Made by a program: the position numbers and the translations under genes. Positions 55,353 to 62,561 of a DNA stretch of 64,000 nt are shown piece after piece. The notes beneath the pieces were generated by a model. That model saw only the letters and a program-made list of their open reading frames with translations. It was not told where the DNA came from and made no database searches. The stretch lies in assembly GCA_030426665.1 (NCBI GenBank), contig JAUHYD010000008.1, positions 62,001 to 126,000 on the forward strand, in the 5' to 3' direction. Position 1 is the stretch's first letter, and every line of letters begins with the position of its first letter. Origin of the DNA: Bacteroidia bacterium (GTDB taxonomy: Bacteria; Bacteroidota; Bacteroidia; Chitinophagales; Chitinophagaceae).

Positions 55353-55742
55353 ATGGAAAAACCAAGACTCGATAAATACCTATGGTCAATACGGCTGTTC
55401 AAGACACGCACCCAAGCGACGGATGCTATTGACTCCGGCAAAGTGAAGATGAACGGCATGTCTGTAAAGCCCTCAAAAACAGTTTCTCTCGGTGATCAAT
55501 TTCAAATAAAAACGCCGGCCGGCAAGAAAACCATCGAAGTCGTAGGCCTGATTGACAAGCGGGTCGGATACGAACTAGCTATCAAAAACTATGTAGACAT
55601 TACACCGGAAGAAGATAAAATAGCGAACATAGCAACCAGTCCGTCTTTTTACACAGGCAAGCGACTTAGCAAAATCGGTCACCCAACGAAAAAACAACGT
55701 CGCGATCTGGACAACTTTTTAAGCGAAGACTTCGATATCTAG
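55353..55742 (+). CDS. S4-domain RNA-binding protein (Hsp15/HslR-like)
   Basis: A 129-residue protein that opens with an S4 domain: LDKYLWSIRLFKTRTQATD, then IDSGKVKMNGMSVKPSKTVS. This is the HslR/Hsp15 type, which in E. coli binds free 50S subunits carrying a stalled peptidyl-tRNA. The C-terminal tail is basic (KKQRRDL) and acidic at its very end (SEDFDI). Normal length. It faces the BNR lipoprotein gene with two bases between stop codons. No close operon neighbour. Confidence 0.85.
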   Translation: MEKPRLDKYLWSIRLFKTRTQATDAIDSGKVKMNGMSVKPSKTVSLGDQFQIKTPAGKKTIEVVGLIDKRVGYELAIKNYVDITPEEDKIANIATSPSFYTGKRLSKIGHPTKKQRRDLDNFLSEDFDI

Positions 55743-55744
55743 AC

Positions 55745-56932
55745 TTAATTGACCGCAACATAGTTGCCGGGGAACGCCAATGTCCAGTTACGACCACCAT
55801 CGGAGCTTTCGAACAGCCCTTTATTTGTAGCTATATAGATAAACTTACGAACGGTACCATTCTTGTAAATATTCGATTTAGCTGCTATGTCTCTTACTGT
55901 CAGATTTGATGCAAGGCCCTGATTATTGGGTTCCCACAATCCGGTGTGCGTGTTTAGGATATACAAACCCTTTCCGGCAGTACCAATCAGGCAAACCTCC
56001 TCAAACGGTGCCTCAATGCAAAGTAGCGAAGTGTTATCCGGTAATCCCGAATATTTTTGCCAGTTTGCGCCATCGTCATCGCTGTACCATGCACCATAGC
56101 GGCATGAGCCGTCGATAGCTATGAGACGATTGTTGAGGTGACCAAGCGTAAAGAACCCTGTGTCAACATAAGTAGCGCCATATGGAGGTAATGGCGTCCC
56201 GGTTGTATTTGTAAATACAATATGCGGTATAATGTCAGGGTTTGCAGTTACTTCTTTCCACCTATTAGCATACACGTTATCGTCCTTACCTTTCCTAACA
56301 AAATTTCTGTTATGATAGTTATCGCCAAATGCAGGGCCGGAATACGCTAATCCGCATAGCGTTCCATTTGCCAGCATGGTAATAGACCTCATTCTCACGG
56401 GCATTCCCCCAACACCCAATGTGTCAAAATAACCATCAAGAGCCCAAGTCCTCGGGTTACCATAATTATCACTATACATTAAACCAAGCCAATTCCTTCC
56501 TGCATCCTGCGATGCCGACATTGTGTAAACACGGTTGTCCCACTGCGGATAAGTTACTAACATACTCTGGTTCAATCCAACAATACTTCCAATACAATTA
56601 AGTCTGGAAAACTGGGCAAGTGTATCATAGTCCAGGTTGAAATTTTTCCCATTGTTATTGCTATAGTACAAATGCGTTTTAGCCCAAAGTATATTTGGCC
56701 CGGAAGTAGTAATCGCTCTGCACGACTTACCGTCCGGTGGAAAAACCAGTTTGCTGTAAGTGCTGCCGTCATTAGAGTTAAATAATGCACCAGCAGTATC
56801 AGAAAAGTATAAACTGAAAGGGGTCTGGATTACATTATTGTTATCTATTCCGTTAGACCGCCTACATGCGGAATATAACATCAACAACACAATAGAAATT
56901 CCAGATATATAGAATAAGGGTAATTTGCGCAT
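55745..56932 (-). CDS. Lipoprotein with BNR/Asp-box repeats (sialidase-like propeller)
   Basis: 395 residues with a lipobox YSAC (C23) after a short hydrophobic signal. Four or more Asp-box-like repeats (S-x-D-x-G-x-x-W) are visible: SASQDAGRNWLG, YYSNNNGKNF, YSDDDGANWQKYSG and SSDGGRNWTLAF. These point to a six- or seven-bladed propeller as in BNR proteins. The sialidase catalytic residues cannot be recognised, so enzymatic activity is not claimed. Such proteins are common outer-membrane lipoproteins of unknown function in this group. Closest neighbour on the same strand is the DUF4836 lipoprotein gene. Confidence 0.78.
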   Translation of the reverse strand: MRKLPLFYISGISIVLLMLYSACRRSNGIDNNNVIQTPFSLYFSDTAGALFNSNDGSTYSKLVFPPDGKSCRAITTSGPNILWAKTHLYYSNNNGKNFNLDYDTLAQFSRLNCIGSIVGLNQSMLVTYPQWDNRVYTMSASQDAGRNWLGLMYSDNYGNPRTWALDGYFDTLGVGGMPVRMRSITMLANGTLCGLAYSGPAFGDNYHNRNFVRKGKDDNVYANRWKEVTANPDIIPHIVFTNTTGTPLPPYGATYVDTGFFTLGHLNNRLIAIDGSCRYGAWYSDDDGANWQKYSGLPDNTSLLCIEAPFEEVCLIGTAGKGLYILNTHTGLWEPNNQGLASNLTVRDIAAKSNIYKNGTVRKFIYIATNKGLFESSDGGRNWTLAFPGNYVAVN

Positions 56933-57016
56933 TTTTGACCCGGTTTGCTTTTGTTAAAAAAAATAAGTTATCAAAGATAAGTATTAAAGTGAGAATTATG
57001 AATACATAGTACAAAC

Positions 57017-58639
57017 TTACTGAGACTGTATGTCACTAATCTCTTTCAACCTTGCTCCAAAGTCTACTAACTCCAGAAGGCTACTCTCATCTTTGTTCAT
57101 AAAGTTAACTTCTAAACTAAACCTGTATGCATCTTCGGAATAATCGCCTCCATTTATCGTCACGTTGTCTATGAGGTTTTTACATTCCTGAATCATTGCA
57201 GAATCTGTAGCCGAACCGGTAATTGTAGGGTCAACATTTTTCATGAGTCGACGTACATCTATGTAGCATGCATACGGATGCCCATATATTGCTTCTCTCA
57301 TCCCATCAGGAAACTCGGACTTGGTATTCTCTCCCGACACAAAACCGGCAGCATGCTTCCTGCTGTTAGAAATTACAGCATAAGCATCAACAAACATCAA
57401 AAACACAGAATCCTTTGTTGTAAGTGGAAATACATAGCCGTAATTTGCCTTTTGCAAACCGGTATTCATAGCCAAACCAACGAGCTTCATAAAGTTCTCT
57501 TTTTTATTGAGCTTAATCGCATAGGTCATTTTCATGTTGGCCTTCTGCTTTTTATGCTGGACAACCTCTCCCATAAACTCATCTTCCCGCAACTCGGTCT
57601 GCAAGCTAAAATCATTCATACTCATAACAATATCCCCTGAAAATGCATCAAGCACATAGTCCACGTCTAGCGACATACTACTCAATGCCAAATTCGACAG
57701 CCCGTATAAACCTGCTTTTTCCAGAATTGCTTGGACAGTTGCCGGTGGTATGTGGGAAGCGTGCACTAAATCCACATTTTCTTTGGGCATTCTATCCAAC
57801 ATTACTTTGTCAAGGTTCTCTACGGATGAGCCTGCTCCACGCAACTTTGTGGGTAAGTAGTAATTCAAATCACCGGTAACTTTACCTCTCTCAAAGTTGA
57901 TACCCGACACAAGCACACCACCCTTTGCCAGGTCGGGCGACAGCGACAGGCCATTCATACCCATCGAAGTATTGTCATTAATATCCGACGCAAGCTGACC
58001 ATAATTAAGCCAGAAGGAAAAGTCATACCCTTCTCTTGCAAAAGTCTGATACCGTTTATCCTTAGTAATAGGTTTGTTTCCGGGCACTTCAAAAGCCTTG
58101 TCCAACTCCGCTTTCAATACTGCGTCGTCGTCTGTACCGTCGGTTGCCGCAGCTCGCAACACAACCAACAAATCTGTTTTCCATCCGGCATACAGTCCAT
58201 GCCCCAAAGCGGCCGTACTACGCCCTTTTTCATCGGTAACGATAGTTATACCGTCGAATGTGCTCTTTAGGTAGCGCTCGAATGCTGCTTTATCGGACAA
58301 TGGCACAAGGCCAACGAAAATACTACCACCTTCGAAGCGGACATCGGCACGACTATAAACATAAAAGGTATTGACCACGTCGATACCGGCGTTTTCAATA
58401 CCTTTTAAAACATTTGCAGAGCTGTCACCCTCAGGCATACGCTCCTTCATTTTTTTGAAGAACCTGCTACCTGTGAGCAGTTCCCATGCTATTTTTTTAC
58501 TAAGAGAACTCAGATTAACACTGGTAACCGTGACCGCATCGGCTGGTATGTATTGGGCATTTTCGGGGACACTCTTACACGCACCCAAGAGAAGCACCAA
58601 ACCGACTACGATAATATTTATCCGTCTGAATTCTCTCAT
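57017..58639 (-). CDS. DUF4836-family lipoprotein
   Basis: 540 residues, signal peptide with lipobox LGAC (C21), then MREFRRINIIVVG at the start and the typical ENAQYIPADAVTVTSVNLSS just after the anchor. The domain is common in Bacteroidota and its function is unknown; it resembles a two-lobed beta-rich repeat protein (similar stretches recur, for example AYAVISNSRKHAAG and DLLVVLRAAATDG). The gene starts 17 bp past the stop of the DUF3127 gene upstream on the same strand, so the two may form a small unit. Confidence 0.85.
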   Translation of the reverse strand: MREFRRINIIVVGLVLLLGACKSVPENAQYIPADAVTVTSVNLSSLSKKIAWELLTGSRFFKKMKERMPEGDSSANVLKGIENAGIDVVNTFYVYSRADVRFEGGSIFVGLVPLSDKAAFERYLKSTFDGITIVTDEKGRSTAALGHGLYAGWKTDLLVVLRAAATDGTDDDAVLKAELDKAFEVPGNKPITKDKRYQTFAREGYDFSFWLNYGQLASDINDNTSMGMNGLSLSPDLAKGGVLVSGINFERGKVTGDLNYYLPTKLRGAGSSVENLDKVMLDRMPKENVDLVHASHIPPATVQAILEKAGLYGLSNLALSSMSLDVDYVLDAFSGDIVMSMNDFSLQTELREDEFMGEVVQHKKQKANMKMTYAIKLNKKENFMKLVGLAMNTGLQKANYGYVFPLTTKDSVFLMFVDAYAVISNSRKHAAGFVSGENTKSEFPDGMREAIYGHPYACYIDVRRLMKNVDPTITGSATDSAMIQECKNLIDNVTINGGDYSEDAYRFSLEVNFMNKDESSLLELVDFGARLKEISDIQSQ

Positions 58640-58656
58640 ATTTAAACCTTCTTTAG

Positions 58657-59079
58657 TTAGAACGGCAAGTCGTCATTAGTATCTGCAGCGGGAGGTGCTG
58701 AAGTGTTTGCTCCTTGTGCGGGGGCCGCAGCAGGTGCAGGATTGTATGCCGGTGCAGGGTTATTATTAGCAGGCGCTGCCTCCACAAAGTTCTCTATCCT
58801 CCATGCATCCAGATTGGTGATATACTTTGTTGTGCCGTCTCTCTTGTCAACATAAGAATTACCTTTAATGTTGAAGTTGACTTTAACTACATCGCCCTCA
58901 TTAAAGCGGTCGATAAGGTCGCACTTATTCTGAACCAACTGCAGCTTTGCAAAGTTAGTGTACACATTTCCATTAATCTCTTCGGACAGTTCTAATACAA
59001 ACTCCCTCTTCTTGAACTTCTCGCTCACCTGTACGCCGTCGTACTTCACTAACAATTTTCCTGTTACTTCTAAATTCAT
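58657..59079 (-). CDS. DUF3127-family OB-fold-like protein with SSB-like tip
   Basis: 140 residues: an N-terminal ~95-residue domain beginning MNLEVTGKLLVKYDGVQV, with an OB-fold-like pattern (GNSYVDKRDGTTKYITNLDA), then a Pro/Ala/Asn-rich disordered linker, and finally the acidic tip DDLPF. That layout (OB fold, flexible linker, acidic tip ending in Pro-Phe) copies single-stranded-DNA-binding protein, whose C-terminal tip recruits partner enzymes. DUF3127 is not ssb itself. Own promoter box TATCTTTG at 59,115-59,122. Confidence 0.82.
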   Translation of the reverse strand: MNLEVTGKLLVKYDGVQVSEKFKKREFVLELSEEINGNVYTNFAKLQLVQNKCDLIDRFNEGDVVKVNFNIKGNSYVDKRDGTTKYITNLDAWRIENFVEAAPANNNPAPAYNPAPAAAPAQGANTSAPPAADTNDDLPF

Positions 59080-59114
59080 TTTCCTAAATTTTTATTGAAT
59101 AATCACTTTTGTAC

Positions 59115-59122
59115 CAAAGATA
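59115..59122 (-). promoter_or_regulatory. -7 promoter element of the DUF3127-DUF4836 pair
   Basis: Minus-strand TATCTTTG, 36 nt before the DUF3127 ATG. Confidence 0.5.
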
Positions 59123-59149
59123 CAAATATCGGGAATGGTAGATAGTTAT

Positions 59150-59181
59150 AAAAGAAAAAAGTGCTTAAAGAAGCACTTTTT
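59150..59181 (-). terminator. Terminator of tRNA-His
   Basis: 11-bp stem AAAAAGTGCTT / AAGCACTTTTT, loop AAAG, with a further T-run on the minus strand; 26 bp past the tRNA-His 3' end. Confidence 0.75.
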
Positions 59182-59206
59182 CACAAAAACCGAGAAGATT
59201 TTTTGG

Positions 59207-59280
59207 GGAGATTGAAGGGTTTCGAACCCTCGACCCTCAGAACCACAATCTGATGCTCTAACCAACTGAGCTACAACCTC
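59207..59280 (-). tRNA. tRNA-His (GTG anticodon)
   Basis: Acceptor GAGGTTG/CAATCTC, anticodon stem TCAGA/TCTGA with loop TTGTGGT (anticodon GTG), T-arm GGGTTCGAAACCC. The base before the 5' end is G (59,281) and the discriminator is C, giving the extra G-1:C73 pair needed by HisRS. No encoded CCA. Single gene with its own promoter and terminator. Confidence 0.97.
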
Positions 59281-59287
59281 CGTATTT

Positions 59288-59305
59288 ATTTGGACGGCAA
59301 AGGTA
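59288..59305 (-). promoter_or_regulatory. Promoter -7 element and start region of tRNA-His
   Basis: Minus-strand TACCTTTG followed by CCGTCCAAAT, an 18-nt block identical to that of rpmI-rplT (47,132-47,149). Confidence 0.6.
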
Positions 59306-59369
59306 TGAAAAATTACAAAGTTAAATACCTGCCGAAAATAATTTTTATTTTAACGTCTTATATCGCATA

Positions 59370-60656
59370 TCAAAACTCCCAACCTATGTCCTTACGATAA
59401 TATTTACCGTCAAAATTTACTTTGTCAGCTACCAGATAGCTCTTTGCCAATGCATCCTTAATGTTGCCACCAAATGATGTTATAGCTATCACTCTCCCAC
59501 CGCTGGTAACAATATTATCGTTTTGCGAGGCAGTACCGGCGTGAAAAAGTATTGACCCTTCGGTATTATCCAGCCCGGACACCACCTTCCCCTTGGCATA
59601 GCTACCCGGATAACCACCAGACACCAACATAACTGTGCCCGCAGCCTGTGTACTGTGCTGTACAACAACCTCATTAAGCTTACCGGCTCCCATTTTCAGT
59701 AGCATCTCTACGAGGTCGTTTTCTAACCGAGGAATAACCACTTCTGTTTCCGGGTCGCCCATTCTGCAGTTATATTCTATTACAAAGGGTTCGCCGGCTA
59801 CTTTTATGAGCCCGAAAAATATAAATCCTTTGTAATCTACTCCTTCTGCTTTCAACCCTTTTACTGTCGGCTCGACAATCTGGCCGACAACTTTTTGCAT
59901 AAAGCTGCTATCTGCGAACGGCACCGGAGATATAGCACCCATACCGCCGGTATTCAGTCCGGTGTCTCCCTCACCAATCCGTTTGTAATCCTTTGCCTCG
60001 GGAAGTAATACGTAGTTTTCGCCATCTGTCAAAGCAAAAACGGATAGTTCTATACCATCTAAGAATTGTTCTATAACTACTTTGCTGCTTGCATCGCCGA
60101 ACTGCCTGTCTTTCAGCATTGCGTGAAAGGCGGTGAGCGCCTCTTCGATATCCTGAGCAATCACTACTCCTTTTCCGGCCGCCAGCCCATCGGCTTTGAG
60201 CACAATAGGTGCTTGTTGGGTTTTCAGATAGGCAACTCCATCATCATAAGATTCAGTAGTAAACTCCCTATATGCTGCAGTAGGAATATCGTGCCTTGCC
60301 ATGAACTTTTTAGAAAACGCCTTGCTACCCTCTAATTGCGCTCCTTCTTTAGACGGTCCGGCGACAACAATATGACTTAGTGCAGGGTCGGCCACAAAAA
60401 AGTCGCTGATGCCAGCAACCAACGGATCCTCAGGGCCGGGAAGCAAAATATCGATACGATTGTCGATACACACTTGCTTAATGGCTTCAAAGTCTGAAAC
60501 AAAAACAGCTAGATTAGTGCCGTATTCGCCGGTACCTGCATTACCGGGAGCGATATATAAATTTCCGCAAAGCGGGCTATTTTTCAGTTTCCAGGCAAGA
60601 GTACACTCCCTGCCCCCTCCCCCTAAGAGGAGTATATTTTGTTTATTTGCCGACAT
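59370..60656 (-). CDS. purD: Phosphoribosylamine-glycine ligase (GAR synthetase)
   Basis: Second step of purine synthesis: phosphoribosylamine plus glycine plus ATP gives GAR. 428 residues from the chosen start MSANKQNILLLGGGGRECTL, where the family N-terminus begins; the frame extends another 135 nt upstream, into the divergent transporter's promoter region. ATP-grasp features are clear: the hinge PIVLKADGLAAGKGVVIA, the ADP-binding FLDGIELSVFALTDG, and the metal-binding IEYNCRMGDPETEVV. No other pur gene is adjacent. Divergent from the first POT transporter with 84 bp between starts. Confidence 0.96.
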   Translation of the reverse strand: MSANKQNILLLGGGGRECTLAWKLKNSPLCGNLYIAPGNAGTGEYGTNLAVFVSDFEAIKQVCIDNRIDILLPGPEDPLVAGISDFFVADPALSHIVVAGPSKEGAQLEGSKAFSKKFMARHDIPTAAYREFTTESYDDGVAYLKTQQAPIVLKADGLAAGKGVVIAQDIEEALTAFHAMLKDRQFGDASSKVVIEQFLDGIELSVFALTDGENYVLLPEAKDYKRIGEGDTGLNTGGMGAISPVPFADSSFMQKVVGQIVEPTVKGLKAEGVDYKGFIFFGLIKVAGEPFVIEYNCRMGDPETEVVIPRLENDLVEMLLKMGAGKLNEVVVQHSTQAAGTVMLVSGGYPGSYAKGKVVSGLDNTEGSILFHAGTASQNDNIVTSGGRVIAITSFGGNIKDALAKSYLVADKVNFDGKYYRKDIGWEF

Positions 60657-60740
60657 AGCCACAAAAAAACTAAAAAATGCAGTCTTTGCGCTGATTTTTT
60701 TATTTATATTGGCAGTTCCGAAATTTTTTAAATTTATTCT

Positions 60741-62435
60741 ATGAGTCAAACACCACAAGCAGATAATGCCGTTGCGGCAAAGAAAGGACACCCTAAGGGA
60801 TTGGCGGTTTTGTTTACTACAGAGATGTGGGAGCGTTTCAACTTTTATGGAATGCGCGCCATTCTCACTTTATTCCTTATCGAGTCATTGGGTTTTCAGG
60901 AGGCAGATAGCTCTATCATTTACGGTGGCTTTCTTGGTCTCTGTTACCTTACGCCCATGCTCGGAGGTTTTGTTGCCGACCGTTTTCTGGGTAACAGAAA
61001 TTGCATCATTCTTGGCGGATTAACGATGGCACTCGGGCAGTTTTTACTGTTTATGAGTGCATCGCAGTACGGAGGTCCCGGACAGGATGTAACATTTGCA
61101 CGAAATATAATGTATGCCGCCTTGGCGGTTATCATTTTGGGTAATGGTTTTTTTAAGCCTAATATCTCCTCAATGGTTGGTAGCCTGTATCCAAAGAGCG
61201 ATACGCGTATCGACTCTGCGTTTACAATATTCTATCTCGGTATCAACCTCGGCGCATTCTTAGGTAACTTCATTTGCTCTACTGTAGGCGATGTTAAGGT
61301 AGATGGCGTACGTGATGTAGAAGCATTCAGATATGGTTTTCTGGCGGCTTCGATAGCAATGGTACTGGCAACAGTGATCTTCTTTATATTGAAGAACAAG
61401 TACATAGTTACGCCGGAGGGTAAGCCCATAGGCGGCTTGCCGAGTAAGAGTGAGCTTTTTGACGGAGACGAAGCCGACAAAGCCGACTTCCCTATGAAGG
61501 CCGTAATAATCTGGGGTGCTATTGCTGTTGTTGCAATTTGTCTGTTCCGCTTTGCTATGGATCTCAACTGGATTTATTCTGTCATATACAGTAGTGGTGT
61601 GTGTCTGGCAGGCCTGATACTAACAGATACCAAACTGACAAAGCAGGAAAGAGACCGTATATGGGTAATATATATTGTTGGGTTCTTTGTGATATTCTTC
61701 TGGGCTTGCTTTGAGCAGGCTGGCTCTTCTCTTACATTTATTGCTGACCAGCAGACAGATACACATATATTCGGATGGGCAATGCCTCCGAGCCTGGTAC
61801 AGAACTTCAATGCCATCTTCATTGTGATATTTGCGTTCCCGTTCAGCTATATGTGGGTACAGTTGGCCAAAAAAGGCAGAGAACCTATCTCTCCTGTAAA
61901 ACAATCCATAGGCCTATTGCTTGTTGCTCTTGGATATTTTGTAATTGCAACCCGTGTGAAGTCACTAGGTATGACTGAGAAAATGAGTGTTGGCTGGTTG
62001 ATTCTTCTTTACTGGTTGCACACTATGGGTGAGCTTTGTCTCTCACCAATCGGGCTATCGCTGGTATCGAAACTGGCACCACGCAGGTTTGCCTCGCTGT
62101 TGATGGGTGTATTCTTCCTTTCTAATGCATCGGGTTATGCACTCGCCGGTACGCTCGGTTCTCTTATCCCTAACACGGGTGACAAGTTTACCGTTGCTGC
62201 CAAGAACGGCATTGACCTACAGGGTATTCTCGATGGCAATGTAGTACCAACAGCCGCCCAAAAAGCCATCATGGAAGTGGAGCGAATACGAGACACCTAC
62301 CCGACATTTGCAGGTTTCACTATTCATAACCTGTACGAATTCTTCATGGTCTTTGTAATACTTCCGGGCGTAGCAGCGGTATTGCTGTTTTTGATTTCCG
62401 GCAAGCTGAAGAAAATGATGCACGGCATCACATAA
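60741..62435 (+). CDS. POT-family proton-dependent oligopeptide transporter
   Basis: A 564-residue MFS protein of the POT/PTR2 family with twelve to fourteen membrane helices. The proton-coupling ExxER-type motif appears as TTEMWERFNFYGMRA. The signature FYLGINLGAFLGN and a later FWACFEQAGSSLTF are POT hallmarks, and MGELCLSPIGLSLV is the conserved segment of helix 10. It takes up di- and tripeptides with protons. A strong terminator closes it (62,461-62,488). A paralogue follows directly, so a duplication is likely. Substrate preference cannot be read. Confidence 0.93.
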   Translation: MSQTPQADNAVAAKKGHPKGLAVLFTTEMWERFNFYGMRAILTLFLIESLGFQEADSSIIYGGFLGLCYLTPMLGGFVADRFLGNRNCIILGGLTMALGQFLLFMSASQYGGPGQDVTFARNIMYAALAVIILGNGFFKPNISSMVGSLYPKSDTRIDSAFTIFYLGINLGAFLGNFICSTVGDVKVDGVRDVEAFRYGFLAASIAMVLATVIFFILKNKYIVTPEGKPIGGLPSKSELFDGDEADKADFPMKAVIIWGAIAVVAICLFRFAMDLNWIYSVIYSSGVCLAGLILTDTKLTKQERDRIWVIYIVGFFVIFFWACFEQAGSSLTFIADQQTDTHIFGWAMPPSLVQNFNAIFIVIFAFPFSYMWVQLAKKGREPISPVKQSIGLLLVALGYFVIATRVKSLGMTEKMSVGWLILLYWLHTMGELCLSPIGLSLVSKLAPRRFASLLMGVFFLSNASGYALAGTLGSLIPNTGDKFTVAAKNGIDLQGILDGNVVPTAAQKAIMEVERIRDTYPTFAGFTIHNLYEFFMVFVILPGVAAVLLFLISGKLKKMMHGIT

Positions 62436-62460
62436 TATATTCGGTTAATTCCGCATCAGT

Positions 62461-62488
62461 AAGCAGGGCTCAACGGCCCTGCTTTTTT
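62461..62488 (+). terminator. Rho-independent terminator of the first POT gene
   Basis: Perfect 9-bp stem AAGCAGGGC / GCCCTGCTT with a 6-nt loop and six T; 25 bp past the stop. Confidence 0.85.
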
Positions 62489-62561
62489 GTGGTAGAAAAA
62501 GGGTGAAATAAAAATTATACATTACTTTGGTGTTGCGAATAATCTCAAACACTACTTATAT

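Noticed and set aside
60657-60791. N-terminal 45-codon extension of purD
   Set aside because: It runs through the divergent promoter region of the transporter and has no GAR-synthetase similarity.
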